DNA of 64,000 bases. Source: Cupriavidus sp. D39. Its GTDB lineage: Bacteria > Pseudomonadota > Gammaproteobacteria > Burkholderiales > Burkholderiaceae. A program made the position numbers and the translations under genes. Below are positions 47,115 through 57,000 of the stretch, piece by piece (positions within the stretch are counted from its first letter, which is position 1; the number at the start of each line of letters is the position of its first letter). Location of the stretch: assembly GCF_026627925.1 (NCBI RefSeq), contig NZ_JAPNLE010000009.1, positions 682,001 through 746,000 on the forward strand, written 5' to 3'. The notes under the pieces were generated by a model. It was not told where the DNA came from and did not search any database. It was given only the letters and a program-made list of their open reading frames with translations.

Positions 47115-47999
47115 ATGGCGGATACCAGCAATCCATCTTCAACAGCAGAGCCGTCGGGTACCGCGGCCCGGTGGCCGGCTGCCCTGCTGGTGGGCCTGGC
47201 GGCTGCCGCTTTGAGCGCTCGCGCGCAGACACCGTCGCCGCTGGCCGAGTGGCAATATTCGGCCGGTGTCCCGTTGATGAAACTGTACGAGGCCAAGGTG
47301 CCCGACTGGCAGGTCCAGGTTGGGGCAGCCGCCAGCCTGCGACCGTATTACGAAGGTACCCAGCGCTATCACGTGCTCGCGGGCCCCAGCTTCGATATCC
47401 GCTACCGCGACCTGTTCTTTGTTTCCGCCGGTGAGGGCATCGGCGTGAACCTGCTGCGGGCGGACCACTGGCGCGCGGGGGTGGCGATAGGCTACAACCT
47501 GGGCCGGCGCATGGCCGACGATCCCGGCCGTCTCAACGGACTAGGCAACATCAATTTTGCAGTTGAGACCAAGCTCTTTGGCGAGTATGTGGTGTCGGCG
47601 TCATTCCCCTTGGTGGTGCGCATCGATGTGCGGCGCAGCCTGGGCGGCACCGACGGCTGGATCGGCGATATCGGCGCCTACCTGCCGCTGCCCGGCAGCT
47701 CGGAGCGCTTTTTCTGGTTTGCCGGCCCTACCGTCACCTTCGGTGATGCGCGCTACATGAGCCGGTGGTTCGGCGTCACCTCGGCTCAGGCGACGCGCTC
47801 GGGCTATCCGCAATACAAGGCCGATGCGGGCCTCAAGTCATACGGCGCGGGCATCTCCGCGATCTGGTTCTTTCGCGAACATTGGTTTGTCACCGGCGAC
47901 GTTGCGGTCGGCCAACTCGCTGACTCGGCGGCGCACAGTCCGATCACGCAGAAGGCGACCAATACGGTCGTCGATCTTTCGCTGCACTACCAATACTGA
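47115..47999 (+). CDS. MipA/OmpV-family outer membrane protein
   Basis: 294 residues. Signal peptide (PAALLVGLAAAALSARA), then beta-barrel strands: VQVGAAASLRPYYEGTQRYH, AGVAIGYNLGRRMADD, FPLVVRIDVRRSLGGTDGWI, ending LSLHYQY with the aromatic C-terminus of outer-membrane proteins. GGAGG box before ATG 47115. Family members scaffold peptidoglycan enzymes or act as porins; in Burkholderiales they often neighbour sensor systems, but none is adjacent here. Confidence 0.85.
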   Translation: MADTSNPSSTAEPSGTAARWPAALLVGLAAAALSARAQTPSPLAEWQYSAGVPLMKLYEAKVPDWQVQVGAAASLRPYYEGTQRYHVLAGPSFDIRYRDLFFVSAGEGIGVNLLRADHWRAGVAIGYNLGRRMADDPGRLNGLGNINFAVETKLFGEYVVSASFPLVVRIDVRRSLGGTDGWIGDIGAYLPLPGSSERFFWFAGPTVTFGDARYMSRWFGVTSAQATRSGYPQYKADAGLKSYGAGISAIWFFREHWFVTGDVAVGQLADSAAHSPITQKATNTVVDLSLHYQY

Positions 48000-48025
48000 T
48001 GTGCCCCCGGCACCCTCGCTGCCCA

Positions 48026-48225
48026 CTACACTACCGCGACGAGCCGCCAGCCAGCATCGTGAGCCGCGCCGGCACCAACGCGAAGGGAGCGGCCCCAGGG
48101 CATCAACCTGACTTCCGGGGCCATCGGCGCGTTCCGCTGGCCAACAATTTCACGCACTTCATCATGCATCTGCGCCAACGGCTTGCGGATCTTGGCCAGC
48201 GCCCGGACATCTTCCACCAGCTCTT
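48026..48225 (-). pseudogene. 3' fragment of an unidentified gene cut by the Tn3-type terminus
   Basis: The reverse frame reads LVEDVRALAKIRKPLAQMHD, EVREIVGQRNAPMAPEVRL and stops at 48026. It looks like real protein sequence but no family is recognised. It begins exactly at the GGGG terminus at 48226. Confidence 0.35.
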
Positions 48226-48573
48226 GGGGTAGCTTTGATTTCGGTGCAATTTGCGACGGTTCGCAAGCCCAGCATCAGCGCGGACGTGTCCTCGTAAGCT
48301 ATTGATTAATAGAGGATTTCTGTTTGGCCATCGATCAACCGCAAACGGCGTCATTGCGAGTTCGATTTCAGCCCGCAGCGCTTGTTTTGGGTGCAGTTTG
48401 TGACGGCAGTAGTTGTCCGACGTAGCGCTCAACTGGGAAGCGGAAGACGCCCCGAAGATTGATGCCCTCTAGCCGTGTTGGGGCGATTCGCCCGAACGAC
48501 TCGGGTGCCACGGGCTGCCGTCGTTTCACTTGCCGATCGAGCACTGTCTGCATCTGACCGGTATTCCACGCCA
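48226..48573 (-). repeat. Tn3-family (IS1071-like) end, copy 2 of the 348-bp direct repeat
   Basis: Nearly identical to 28937-29284, with only a handful of differences (for example TTCGGTG for TTCAGTG and GTGTCC for AGGTAC). It starts with the GGGG terminus and carries the same transposase tail (RLEGINLRGVFRFPVERYVG). Same orientation as copy 1. At 48574 the sequence changes abruptly. Confidence 0.85.
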
Positions 48574-48670
48574 GGTTGCCGATGCGATTGCTGGAATACT
48601 GATGCTCTTTTGTCGGAACCAACAGCGCAGTCCGGAGACTACCCATCCTGCGATATATGAAGCCATACAA

Positions 48671-48842
48671 GGGGTAGTCGTACTTTACGTGCGAAATCTG
48701 GCGGTTTGATCCTGAAAATCCATGTGGATCAATGAATTGCGAGATCACCGAATGGGAGAATGCCCGGGAACCGTCGAGCCTTACAGCAAGCGGCTCTCCA
48801 CGCTACTACCGCCAGATTTTGCACGATTTGGACGATTACCCC
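48671..48842. repeat. 172-bp miniature inverted-repeat element (copy B)
   Basis: 35-bp arms at 48671-48705 (GGGGTAGTCGTACTTTACG...) and 48808-48842 (...GGACGATTACCCC) are inverted copies. Exactly the same length as copy A at 29417, and the core shares blocks with copy A (reversed) and with the degenerate copy near 11.0 kb. No coding capacity; no target duplication seen. Confidence 0.65.
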
Positions 48843-48849
48843 TGTCCAC

Positions 48850-49247
48850 AGGCTTATCCCGTGGCGCGGTGGACAAATCCTCGCCCCCTCCTCCTCAGGC
48901 CGGCCCCGCCTTGAACTTGAACTTGGTTTTGGTCGCTGGCAACTGGCGCCTGGTAGTTGCCAGGCGGCGCGTCGCAGTGGACTTCCACTTCAGCGCGCTC
49001 GGCCCGACGCAGCGCCGCTTCGAGTTCGGCGCCCAGGCCTCCCCGTGCCGTCTCGCCATGCTCAAGCGCCTGTTCTGCCTCCGCCAGTTGCCGACTGAGC
49101 GTGTCGCGCTCGGCCTGCAGCCGCGCCCGTGCCTCGGCGCCGGCCACGGCCGTCTCCTGCGCCCGCGCTTGCGCCATCGCCAGTTCGGTCCGCAGGTCCG
49201 CGAGCGCCCGCTCGCCCTCCAGGTCCGCCGAGAATTGCGTATGCAGG
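48850..49247 (-). pseudogene. KfrA-like coiled-coil gene, degenerate copy 4
   Basis: TQFSADLEGERALADLRTEL, AMAQARAQETAVAGAEARAR, LQAERDTLSRQLAEAEQALE, HGETARGGLGAELEAALRRA: a clear long coiled coil. The 5' part is cut off by a Tn3-type terminus (GGGGTCCCTTTGATTTCAC from 49247). The best preserved of the four copies, but still lacks the DNA-binding half. Confidence 0.55.
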
Positions 49248-49328
49248 GGTCCCTTTGATTTCACTGCAATTTACCGGGGTAGGGGCCTAGCATCCACGCA
49301 GGTTGCCGGGCAGTGCCCCGCTGAAACC

Positions 49329-50790
49329 CACCCCTTTCAAGGTGATTAGACGACACGTCCAGCCTTGATGACACGGGCGGTAGAAACATGCCGCCGTGCT
49401 ACGCATCCGGCCACATAGCCTTTCTTCTTCGGCGCTTTCGGTCCCCGCGTATGTTTGCGCATCGCGCGGGGATCAACGTGCGTCGCCATCTTGATCAACT
49501 CGCGACCGAGCTGAGCTGGGGTGAGGAGGTCATAGGCCTGCCACACCTCGGGCGGCACCGCGATCATCATGCCGGCATAAGTTGCCCGGATTTCGCTGGC
49601 GAGGTAATACGGTGAGAGCTCGATGTCGCTGGTATCCAGCTCATGCCGGATTCTCACCGCAGTCGCAATCACGCTCAGTACGTTATACGCGAGCGCCGCC
49701 ACGCCGAAGGCCAGCAGCGCCGCGCGCGGTTGGCTCAACGAACGAATCTCACTGTTGAGCACCGATTCCAGCCGCTGAAACATATTCTCTATGCTCCAGC
49801 GTCGCCGGTATAGCCGGGCGACGGCCTCGGCCGTCAGATGGGCGGCCGGGACATTGGTCAGCAGGCGGATGACGGTGTCACCGTCCTCGGTGGCGCCATC
49901 CAGATGTAGCTCGATGCGCCGCAGCACCAGCGGCGCGTTCGATTCATCTGGGATGCTGACCGCTTGCTCGTACACGATGCCGGTTTCGACCCGGCCCATT
50001 TCGCGTAACGGCTCCAGCTCGCTGGGGCTCGGATTGCGGCCGTGCTCCCGCACGATGAAGGCGCTGCCGCGACGCTGCCAGCCGGCAAGAATCGCCCGGG
50101 TGCTGAAGTTGCGATCGGCGATCCACAGCTCGGCCGGCTGAGCCGATGCGAGCAGGGTTTCCATGATGGCCCGCTCCTGGGCATGCGCATCTTCACAGGG
50201 CACCAGATCAACGATCATCGCTGTGTCCGGGTCATAGACGACCAATGACTGCCCCGGCAAGGCCGCGCCCCGAAACCCACGTAATGGTTTCAGGCGCTTT
50301 TCGCTCGCCGGCAAATGGCTGCCATCCACGATGCGCAGGCGATAGCCGTCCACCGAGGGCGGCTGCTTGCGCAACATCGGTTGCACGACCGGCCCCAGCC
50401 GCCGCGCGCTGCCTTGCACCAGGGCACGAACCAGTCCGGGCTCGGTCCGGCTGATCTTGTCGTACAGCGCGGTGATGGAAACCGGCAACGCCGGACTGGC
50501 CTTGGCCGCCGCATGCACCGACGGGCGCAGCCCCACGGCGACCAGTGACATGATTTCCACCGTCGTCGAGAACAATAGCTCCCGCGTGTACTGCGTTTCA
50601 CGCTCTTGCTCGAACAACTGGTCGATCCAGGCCGGATCAAGGGCGCGTTGCAACCCCAGGCGCGCCATCACGCTGATCGGGCTGTGTTCGAGAAAGCGTT
50701 CCACCACTGCGTCCACTATCACGCCATTGACTCCGGTTTCTGTTCGAGAGCACGGAGGGTGCCCTAATTTTCGTCACCTTGAAAGGGGTG
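49329..50790 (-). mobile_element. IS4-family insertion sequence, 1462 bp, with 11-bp target duplication
   Basis: Ends CACCCCTTTCAAGGTGA and inverted copy. CCGCTGAAACC is present on both flanks (49318-49328 and 50791-50801), an 11-bp duplication within the 10-13 bp range of the IS4 family. One intact transposase. A truncated relative with the same end lies at 61299. Confidence 0.92.
49346..50722 (-). CDS. IS4-family transposase
   Basis: 458 residues. VVERFLEHSPISVMARLGLQ at the start; DDE Asp in LRIVDGSHLPASEKRLKPLR, second Asp in LWIADRNFSTRAILAGW, and the Y-(2)-R-(3)-E-(6)-K-type block YRRRWSIENMFQRLESVLNS with the catalytic Glu. Intact frame within an element bearing a perfect target duplication, so likely mobile. 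Confidence 0.92.
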   Translation of the reverse strand: MIVDAVVERFLEHSPISVMARLGLQRALDPAWIDQLFEQERETQYTRELLFSTTVEIMSLVAVGLRPSVHAAAKASPALPVSITALYDKISRTEPGLVRALVQGSARRLGPVVQPMLRKQPPSVDGYRLRIVDGSHLPASEKRLKPLRGFRGAALPGQSLVVYDPDTAMIVDLVPCEDAHAQERAIMETLLASAQPAELWIADRNFSTRAILAGWQRRGSAFIVREHGRNPSPSELEPLREMGRVETGIVYEQAVSIPDESNAPLVLRRIELHLDGATEDGDTVIRLLTNVPAAHLTAEAVARLYRRRWSIENMFQRLESVLNSEIRSLSQPRAALLAFGVAALAYNVLSVIATAVRIRHELDTSDIELSPYYLASEIRATYAGMMIAVPPEVWQAYDLLTPAQLGRELIKMATHVDPRAMRKHTRGPKAPKKKGYVAGCVARRHVSTARVIKAGRVV

Positions 50791-50801
50791 CCGCTGAAAC
50801 C

Positions 50802-51218
50802 CCAATCAAATCCGCATTGTCCACGCCGTCAGGTTCCGATGGGCGAGAGCGGCCTCACCGCAAATAAGTCCCTGCTGACGCGGGGTACATTTTTTAGTTA
50901 CGGCCCGCCAGACTTGGAACCTCGGCGGGAATGACCCTCGCCGAACTCCAAAAGGGTGCGGGGCATCTTCCCGCGTCGCACCCTTTTTTTAACGCTGCGG
51001 GAGCGAAGGCTGTCGCCTTTGCTTTTGGGGACGGAAGCCCAAGCCTGCTAGGCCTAACGGGCAATCTCTGTGCGATTCGAAAAGGTGTCGGTATGGGTAT
51101 CGATAGCGCGCGATGGCCTGATGAGGGATCCGCGCATATAACGTGAATGGGACAGCAACTCGAAGAGCATCCTGCGTCGTTCTAGTTTTCGGCGGAGGTG
51201 GAACAACCGACGCAGGCT
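50802..51218. other. Region with a terminator but no recognised gene
   Basis: A 71-codon frame (50931-51146) covers the terminator hairpin and has no family similarity. Confidence 0.3.
50951..50990. terminator. Strong Rho-independent terminator
   Basis: AAAGGGTGCG and CGCACCCTTT form a 10-bp stem around a 16-base loop, followed by T7 on the forward strand and preceded by A-rich sequence for the reverse strand: likely bidirectional. Confidence 0.7.
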
Positions 51219-51484
51219 TCAGGCGTTAGGTCTTGGCCGTGCGCGACGCGTGCGCAACGGTCTGCTTGGCCGACTTCGACGCCGTGCCGCTCGCCGCATC
51301 CGCGCAGGGGTCTCCGACATGAGACCACATCGCACTGTTCCGTTCTCGATTGGGACACCGATAGCCCAAAGCCCCCATGTGGTGGTGACGTAGACCGCCA
51401 GGCTAGCGACTACGGCGAAAAGATATCGTTGGAAGCGGACGGAGGGTGTCTTTGCCGCCTGGTAGTAGGCAAGGCAGCCAAAGG

Positions 51485-51590
51485 CGATGTCGCGCAGGCT
51501 CAGTTGAAGGCGAAAGTACCAGCGCACAGCTTGGCTGATGATCGCCGCCGGAAACCGATGGCCGTGATCGAGCGACTTTGTCTTTTGCAT
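51485..51590 (-). pseudogene. IS6-family transposase, N-terminal fragment
   Basis: HGHRFPAAIISQAVRWYFRL then QLSLRDI is the conserved start of IS6/IS26-type transposases (usually RFPxxIIxxAVWLYxRFxLSxRD). After LRDI the frame continues into unrelated hydrophobic sequence, marking a truncation near 51485. Confidence 0.6.
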
Positions 51591-51645
51591 CGGTGGAATC
51601 TTACGCTATGCACTGGCCAACGTGACAAAGCCCGGGCGCAAGCCA

Positions 51646-51879
51646 CTATTGGCCGATGCAGGCGACCAGATTATCGACGTATCGCCGCGCCCAGAGAATT
51701 GCGTGATCCTGTGCGAATTGGCTGGTTGCGTAGCATCCGAGCGCCACCGCAGACTCTGCAAAAGACTGAGGAGCCGATTGATCGCCATTTCGCACGAATC
51801 CCCACGATTCGTACAAGCCATCCCCCGTTGGATTGGCGAGGCCCTCGATTATGTAACCCCGGTACATTTCGATCGACAT
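51646..51879 (-). CDS. 77-residue hypothetical protein
   Basis: MSIEMYRGYIIEGLANPTGD, LYESWGFVRNGDQSAPQSFA, AILWARRYVDNLVACIGQ. Starts at ATG 51879 with a GGGAG box eight bases upstream. Small soluble alpha/beta protein of a type common in Burkholderiales (substrate-free, no known function). Looks intact. Confidence 0.55.
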   Translation of the reverse strand: MSIEMYRGYIIEGLANPTGDGLYESWGFVRNGDQSAPQSFAESAVALGCYATSQFAQDHAILWARRYVDNLVACIGQ

Positions 51880-52055
51880 AGGGTTGCTCCCAAGCAATCC
51901 GTGTTGGATGAGATCCGCCGGATGCCGCATAGTCGGCAGACTCCACTAACCATCCTAGTAACACATCGGGGTATCGAGCAAGTCCGAAGTGTATTGCGTG
52001 GACGAAAGCCGACAACGCCGGGTATCACGGCCCCTACTGTCGAGGGGATGCAACC

Positions 52056-52180
52056 ATGACCGTCGACACCATGTGCCAGATCGTAGGCGACGACCTGGTC
52101 ATCCGAATTCCCGTGAGTGCGATCGCCTTTGCTGCAGAGATCAGCCTGCCGGATTGCTGCGTTTCAACCCAATGCACTAC
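52056..52180 (+). pseudogene. Small conserved hypothetical, N-terminal part only
   Basis: MTVDTMCQIVGDDLVIRIPV then SAIAFAAEISLPDC has the pattern of a small conserved protein (IVGxELVIRIPxxAIAFAAE). Past codon 40 the frame becomes unlike it, so the gene is truncated or shifted. The rest, to 52626, shows no other gene. Confidence 0.4.
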
Positions 52181-52626
52181 CTCTTGGGGAACGTCCGAGA
52201 GTGGCACATTTCTGGGCTATCTGGCCTTAGTGCCAGCAAAACAAGGGGGCGAGCCGACGCGACGCCAACCCATGTTTCATGCCGTGCTAGGCAACGCGCA
52301 GACATAGGCCGCCCGCGGCCATCAAGACGCGACGCTGCAGCGGCTATGGGAGGTCGGTTGCAGCCCCTTCCACGACTGCTGAGTGGCGCCCGTGTAATGG
52401 AATGTTCCCTGACCCGATAATGTCTTTCCCCTTCTCGTCGGCTCTCACCTTCCCTCTGTTCGGCCATCGCTTCACTCGCACATACTCTCAAGCCATCAAC
52501 TTCTCATCGCCCTCCGCTCCCTCGCCAGACCGGTTCCGCTGGCGGTTACTGCGCGCTCAATGCGCATGTCGGAAACGCAAAAATCAGCCATTGAAAAAGG
52601 GGAAAAAACCAGCCATTCTTGAAGCC

Positions 52627-53799
52627 ATGTTCGAGCCGGATTCCGACAACTCGAACTGGACCCACGACGCCGAAGATGCCTGCCTTCTTTATGCCAGCGA
52701 TCGACGCTTAACAATGAGCCTGCCGGGGAGTCTGGGCATGGGTGTTACAACGGCGCGGATCGCCTCAGCCCTCGGGGCCGATCAACGGTTCCGGGATATT
52801 GAGTATCGTGAACACCGTGCGACGAATGCGCTGATGACCAGCGTCGTGGCAGCGATGGGAACGGCCTTGTGGGCATGGGATTACGCCCACGATCCGACGG
52901 GCGCACAACACACGGTCTGGCTACGCGCGGTTTTTCTCCCCTCCGCGTTGCCGTATCTCGCGACGCTGGCTTTCCGCGTGCCTTGGCCATTAGCGTGGTT
53001 GGCAGCATCGATGACGATTCTCGCCTGGGAGAGTGGATTCGTACTGATACTGAGCCACCTGCAGGGCGCCGCCAGCTACGGAATTTCCGGCTTCGCCTAT
53101 TTCCTCGCCATGCCGCTACTGATGATGCGAGGTTTCGTGTTCGGCGCTAACGTTGCATTGACGCTGCTCATCGTCGCCTTGCCGTTGGTCTTAGCTTGCT
53201 TCGGCTGGGGACCGGGATTCGAGAACGTCAGATATGCGGAATTCACCATACCGTTCGCCGTGGCCAGTATGGCCGCCCTGTTTGCCTATGGTCAACTGTA
53301 TGCAATAACCTGTCGAACCACCGACACGGATCCATTGACAGGGCTGGGAAACCGGCGGCGTTTCACCGAAGCATTGCGCGACGAGGTGACGCGTGGCCGC
53401 CACTTGCAACACCCGTTGTCGTTGATCCTCGTCGACATCGACCTGCTCAATCAGATCAACAGTACCCATGGATATTCCGCAGGGAACCAGGTGATCCGCG
53501 CTGTTGGCTCCGTTTGCCGCGAGGGGATTCGCGACGTCGATATCGCGACACGCGTCGACGGCGATGAATTCGGCCTCATTCTAGTCGGGACCCCCGTCGA
53601 AAACGCAATTGGCACCGCTAGACGCATTCGTCATCAAATCGAACAACTGCAGATCACCGCGGCCAATGGTCATCGGCTCGGTGTTACCGTCAGTATCGGC
53701 CTAGCGGAGAGCCTTCATTCCGGGAGCATTGTCGATGCCGCCGAAGAAGCCCTCTACAGAGCCAAGAAATCTGGGCGCAACCGGTTTGCGGTGAGTTGA
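52627..53799 (+). CDS. Membrane diguanylate cyclase with DGDEF active site
   Basis: 390 residues from ATG 52627; the frame is open to 52402, but the upstream part is low-complexity and unlikely to be translated. Five to six membrane segments (TSVVAAMGTALWAWDY; ALPYLATLAFRVPWPLAWLA; VALTLLIVALPLVLACFGW) precede a GGDEF domain: TDPLTGLGNRRRFTEALRDE, ILVDIDLLNQIN, RDVD inhibitory site five residues before DGDEF, and YRAKKSGRNRF. Makes c-di-GMP from GTP. The first Gly of GGDEF is Asp here, so activity needs proof. Confidence 0.88.
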   Translation: MFEPDSDNSNWTHDAEDACLLYASDRRLTMSLPGSLGMGVTTARIASALGADQRFRDIEYREHRATNALMTSVVAAMGTALWAWDYAHDPTGAQHTVWLRAVFLPSALPYLATLAFRVPWPLAWLAASMTILAWESGFVLILSHLQGAASYGISGFAYFLAMPLLMMRGFVFGANVALTLLIVALPLVLACFGWGPGFENVRYAEFTIPFAVASMAALFAYGQLYAITCRTTDTDPLTGLGNRRRFTEALRDEVTRGRHLQHPLSLILVDIDLLNQINSTHGYSAGNQVIRAVGSVCREGIRDVDIATRVDGDEFGLILVGTPVENAIGTARRIRHQIEQLQITAANGHRLGVTVSIGLAESLHSGSIVDAAEEALYRAKKSGRNRFAVS

Positions 53800-54025
53800 C
53801 AGTGCGATCGGTGCTGGCCATGGCTCCGCGGAGCCGTATATTTTTCGCCTGAATCCGGCTCTATTCGACCGACTAGCTCTCGGGGGCTGCCTTAGTTCTT
53901 CCGAGATAGGCAGGTCTAGGCGAGCGACCGGGGGGCAACTTTGATGGGGGACGAGCGATCCTACGTCACACAGGAGTCGAAAATTCAGGAGACAGAACGC
54001 GATCTACCGTCGCCCCCCATTCCCG
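53800..54025. terminator. Convergent gap with a small hairpin
   Basis: GGCTC-CGCG-GAGCC at 53822-53835 followed by TATATTTTT may terminate the diguanylate cyclase gene. No gene is seen. Confidence 0.4.
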
Positions 54026-57000
54026 CTAGTCGATCACCCTGCGCCAGTACGTTCGGTAGCGACGCCCAAGCTTTGGACCGGGTGGCGCAATTACCTGGGT
54101 GCCGCTGATGGCCATCTGATAGATATTGTCACCCAGTTTGACCGAAACGGATACGGGCGTCGGCGGGAAGCCACCACCAGGGCGCACCTCGTAGCGATCA
54201 ACGGTGGTCAGCGTGCTGCTGCCATTGACGTCGAAGGTAGCGGCGCCAGTGAGATAGTTCAGCATATAGATGCGGGCCTCGCCAAGATTGCCGGTGCAAG
54301 TGTTGGTGGCCGCAGTGGCCGGCGTATTGGTGGAGAATATGACGGTACCGGCCAGCGTCGTCGAGCCGCTGACGACTTTCTCTCCCGCGCCTAGCGTGAC
54401 ATACCATCCACTCGCCACGGCAAGTGCCGTCTTGGCGGCCGCGATCTGGTCGGTCGTGCCGACTTGCACCAGATTGGCGGTGGCGTCATAGAGCTGGCCG
54501 GCAACACCGGTCGTGCTTCCCGCCGCGCCTTCCACGATCGGGCTCGAGCGTACGGCATAGAGGCTGTGGTCGTCCTTGATCATGTAATAGCGGTTCTGGA
54601 CCGCCGTGTCGAACGGGTGCTCGCGATCGCCCGAGCCAATCAGCAGGGTATCGGTCGGGTTCAGCGCGCTGGCCGGAACAATGTCCGGCGCATAGAGGAA
54701 CTTGCGCGCATTGGCCCCACTGCCGCCAAGTGAGGCCAGCAGCGTGACGGTCCAGTTTGCCGGAGAGGCGTCGCCGACGTTGATGCGCCAGATATTGGCC
54801 CCGGTATCGGCCCCGTAGATGCGGTCGATATAGCCGTCCCGGTCGGAATCGTACAGTGCGACACTGGCGGGTATGGCGTAGGCCATCGCGGAAACCGTGC
54901 TGTGGTCAACCTGCCAAAGTATCGAGCCGTCCCTTGCATTGAGGATCATCACTCCTCGTCCCACGCTGGCGGTGCCTTGCAGAGCCGTGTCATTCGCGAC
55001 GTGGTCGTTGCCCATGCCGAAGATCAGGACTGGATCTGCCGAGGCCCGCAATCTGGCTACACGTAGCTCGGACCAGGTGTCACCCATTTCCTTGAATGCG
55101 GTTTCCGCACTGCTGTGTTTCCACAACAGCTTTGGCGCGATCGGGTTGCTGACGTCCAACGCGTAGAGATACGGGCCGCCGCGACGCATGCTCAGAAAGA
55201 GATAGGCCTTATCGTTACGTGTGTAGTCGATCGTGCCGTCGCCAGCGGATGAGTAGGTGTAGACCGTGGCCGAGCCATCGATAAAATAGGGCTTGGGGCT
55301 AGACGAGGAGATTGTCGGGAAATGGTTGTACATCCGGCTGAATTGAGGGAAATGCTCGGACGCGATGAAACTCCACAGTTCGCTGCCGCCGGCCGTTCCC
55401 TGGCCGCCCTTGACCGCATGCAGCATCCCATCGTTGGCGCCGTAGAAGACCACCACGTCGTCGGCGCTCCGGTTGTAGTTGATTACCGCGGGGCGGGAAT
55501 GCAGTACGTCGCCGTGGGAAAAACCGCGGATATTGTAGATAGGCGGGCTTTTCGGATTGACCACCGGCGGGTCGTCAGGCAAGTTCGTGGTGCTATCTGT
55601 CTTGCTATTGCCCCCGCGCACCCAATTAATGACCGGCTCGGCAAGATCCGTGCTTTGCAGGCCAAGCATCGTGTTGACGATCGACGCATTGCCAGTGCTG
55701 AACAGCGTTCCGGACAGATACGAGCCGGCGCCACAGCTACTGGTGCAGGTGTAGACGTTGCGGCTCGCCTGACTGCTTGCGAAGGTGGTGCGCAGGTATT
55801 GACCTGCCCCTCCCTTTTCCACCAAATCGCCGTCCGGTGAATCGGAGTTGCCGCCCAGGCCCTGCGAGTTCACATAATAGTTCGGATCCCAGAAGGTCGA
55901 AGCCTTGGTCCAGAAGCTGACAACACTCGGGTTGACGAAGCCCGTGGTCTTGTTCTCCACTGTGGCGCCAAGGCTGTCGGCCAGGAACACGACGGGCGGC
56001 GAGACCGAGGTATCGGCGCTCAACTGGTATTGCTTCAGGTTACCGACCCAGTTCGGCCTGGCATCGGCATCGGGCCGGAACATGCCCAGATAGACCTGGT
56101 TTTGGTAGGTGCCGCGCACGCTCACCGAGACCGGTAGCGATACCGAGGCGAACACGGAGTTCACCGCCTGGATCCGGCTCAGGATATCGTTCAGTGCCGT
56201 CGTTATCGCTGCCTGGCTGCCGGCCTGGAAATAATCGCCACCGCCGTTTCGGGCCATATTCTTCATCATGGCCGTGAAACCGGCATTCGGCTGTGCATTG
56301 TAAGTGTCGATGGTGTAGGTGGTAACCGACCCGATGACGGCAGCGGCGCTTCCCGCACCCAGGTCAGGGCGCAGGTGCAGGAAACGGGCCCACGCTGATG
56401 GAACATCGGGCGAAGATGAGTATTTGTATTTTGTGAGCGTCGTCGACGCCGGATCCGTGGCGCCTGGCGTGGGCGGCAGCCCCCTCTTACATTGTTGCCA
56501 ATAAAAATGACGTAGGACTTCGCGCAGCCAGTACCGATCGGGCCGTTGTAGCCCGATCCGTTCGCGGAACCCTTGTAGGCGAATCCACTGGACATGCCCT
56601 TGGCATAGGCGGTCAGCTTGTCCTGGTTGGTGCCTGCGTTGCCAGCGTAGTCGGCAAGTGGGTCCATCCCGGCCCAACTGGCCGAAGCGCCGGTGAAGTA
56701 GAGCCAGGTCTCATAGAGTGCGTTGGCATAATCGCCACAGTTCTGGCAAACTTTCTCGTCGCTTTGGTTGGGATTGATGCTGCTCACGATAGCCTGAAAC
56801 GCCAAGCTATTGGCCTGCACACTCAGATCGCGCACGCCGAAGCGCACATAGGCGCCATCCACCTTGCTGCCTAGGTTGGTGAACATCATCAGACCGATAT
56901 TGGCCTGCTGCTTAAGGCCTGCGACAAACTGCTGGATGGCCGCCAGCTCCGCACCGCCCTGGGTTGAAGTGGCCCATTGTTGAGAGTTTCTTGCCCAGTT

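Noticed and set aside
51219..51484. Continuation of the IS6 transposase frame as a membrane protein
   Set aside because: Hydrophobic stretch follows a truncation point; no independent start or family evidence.
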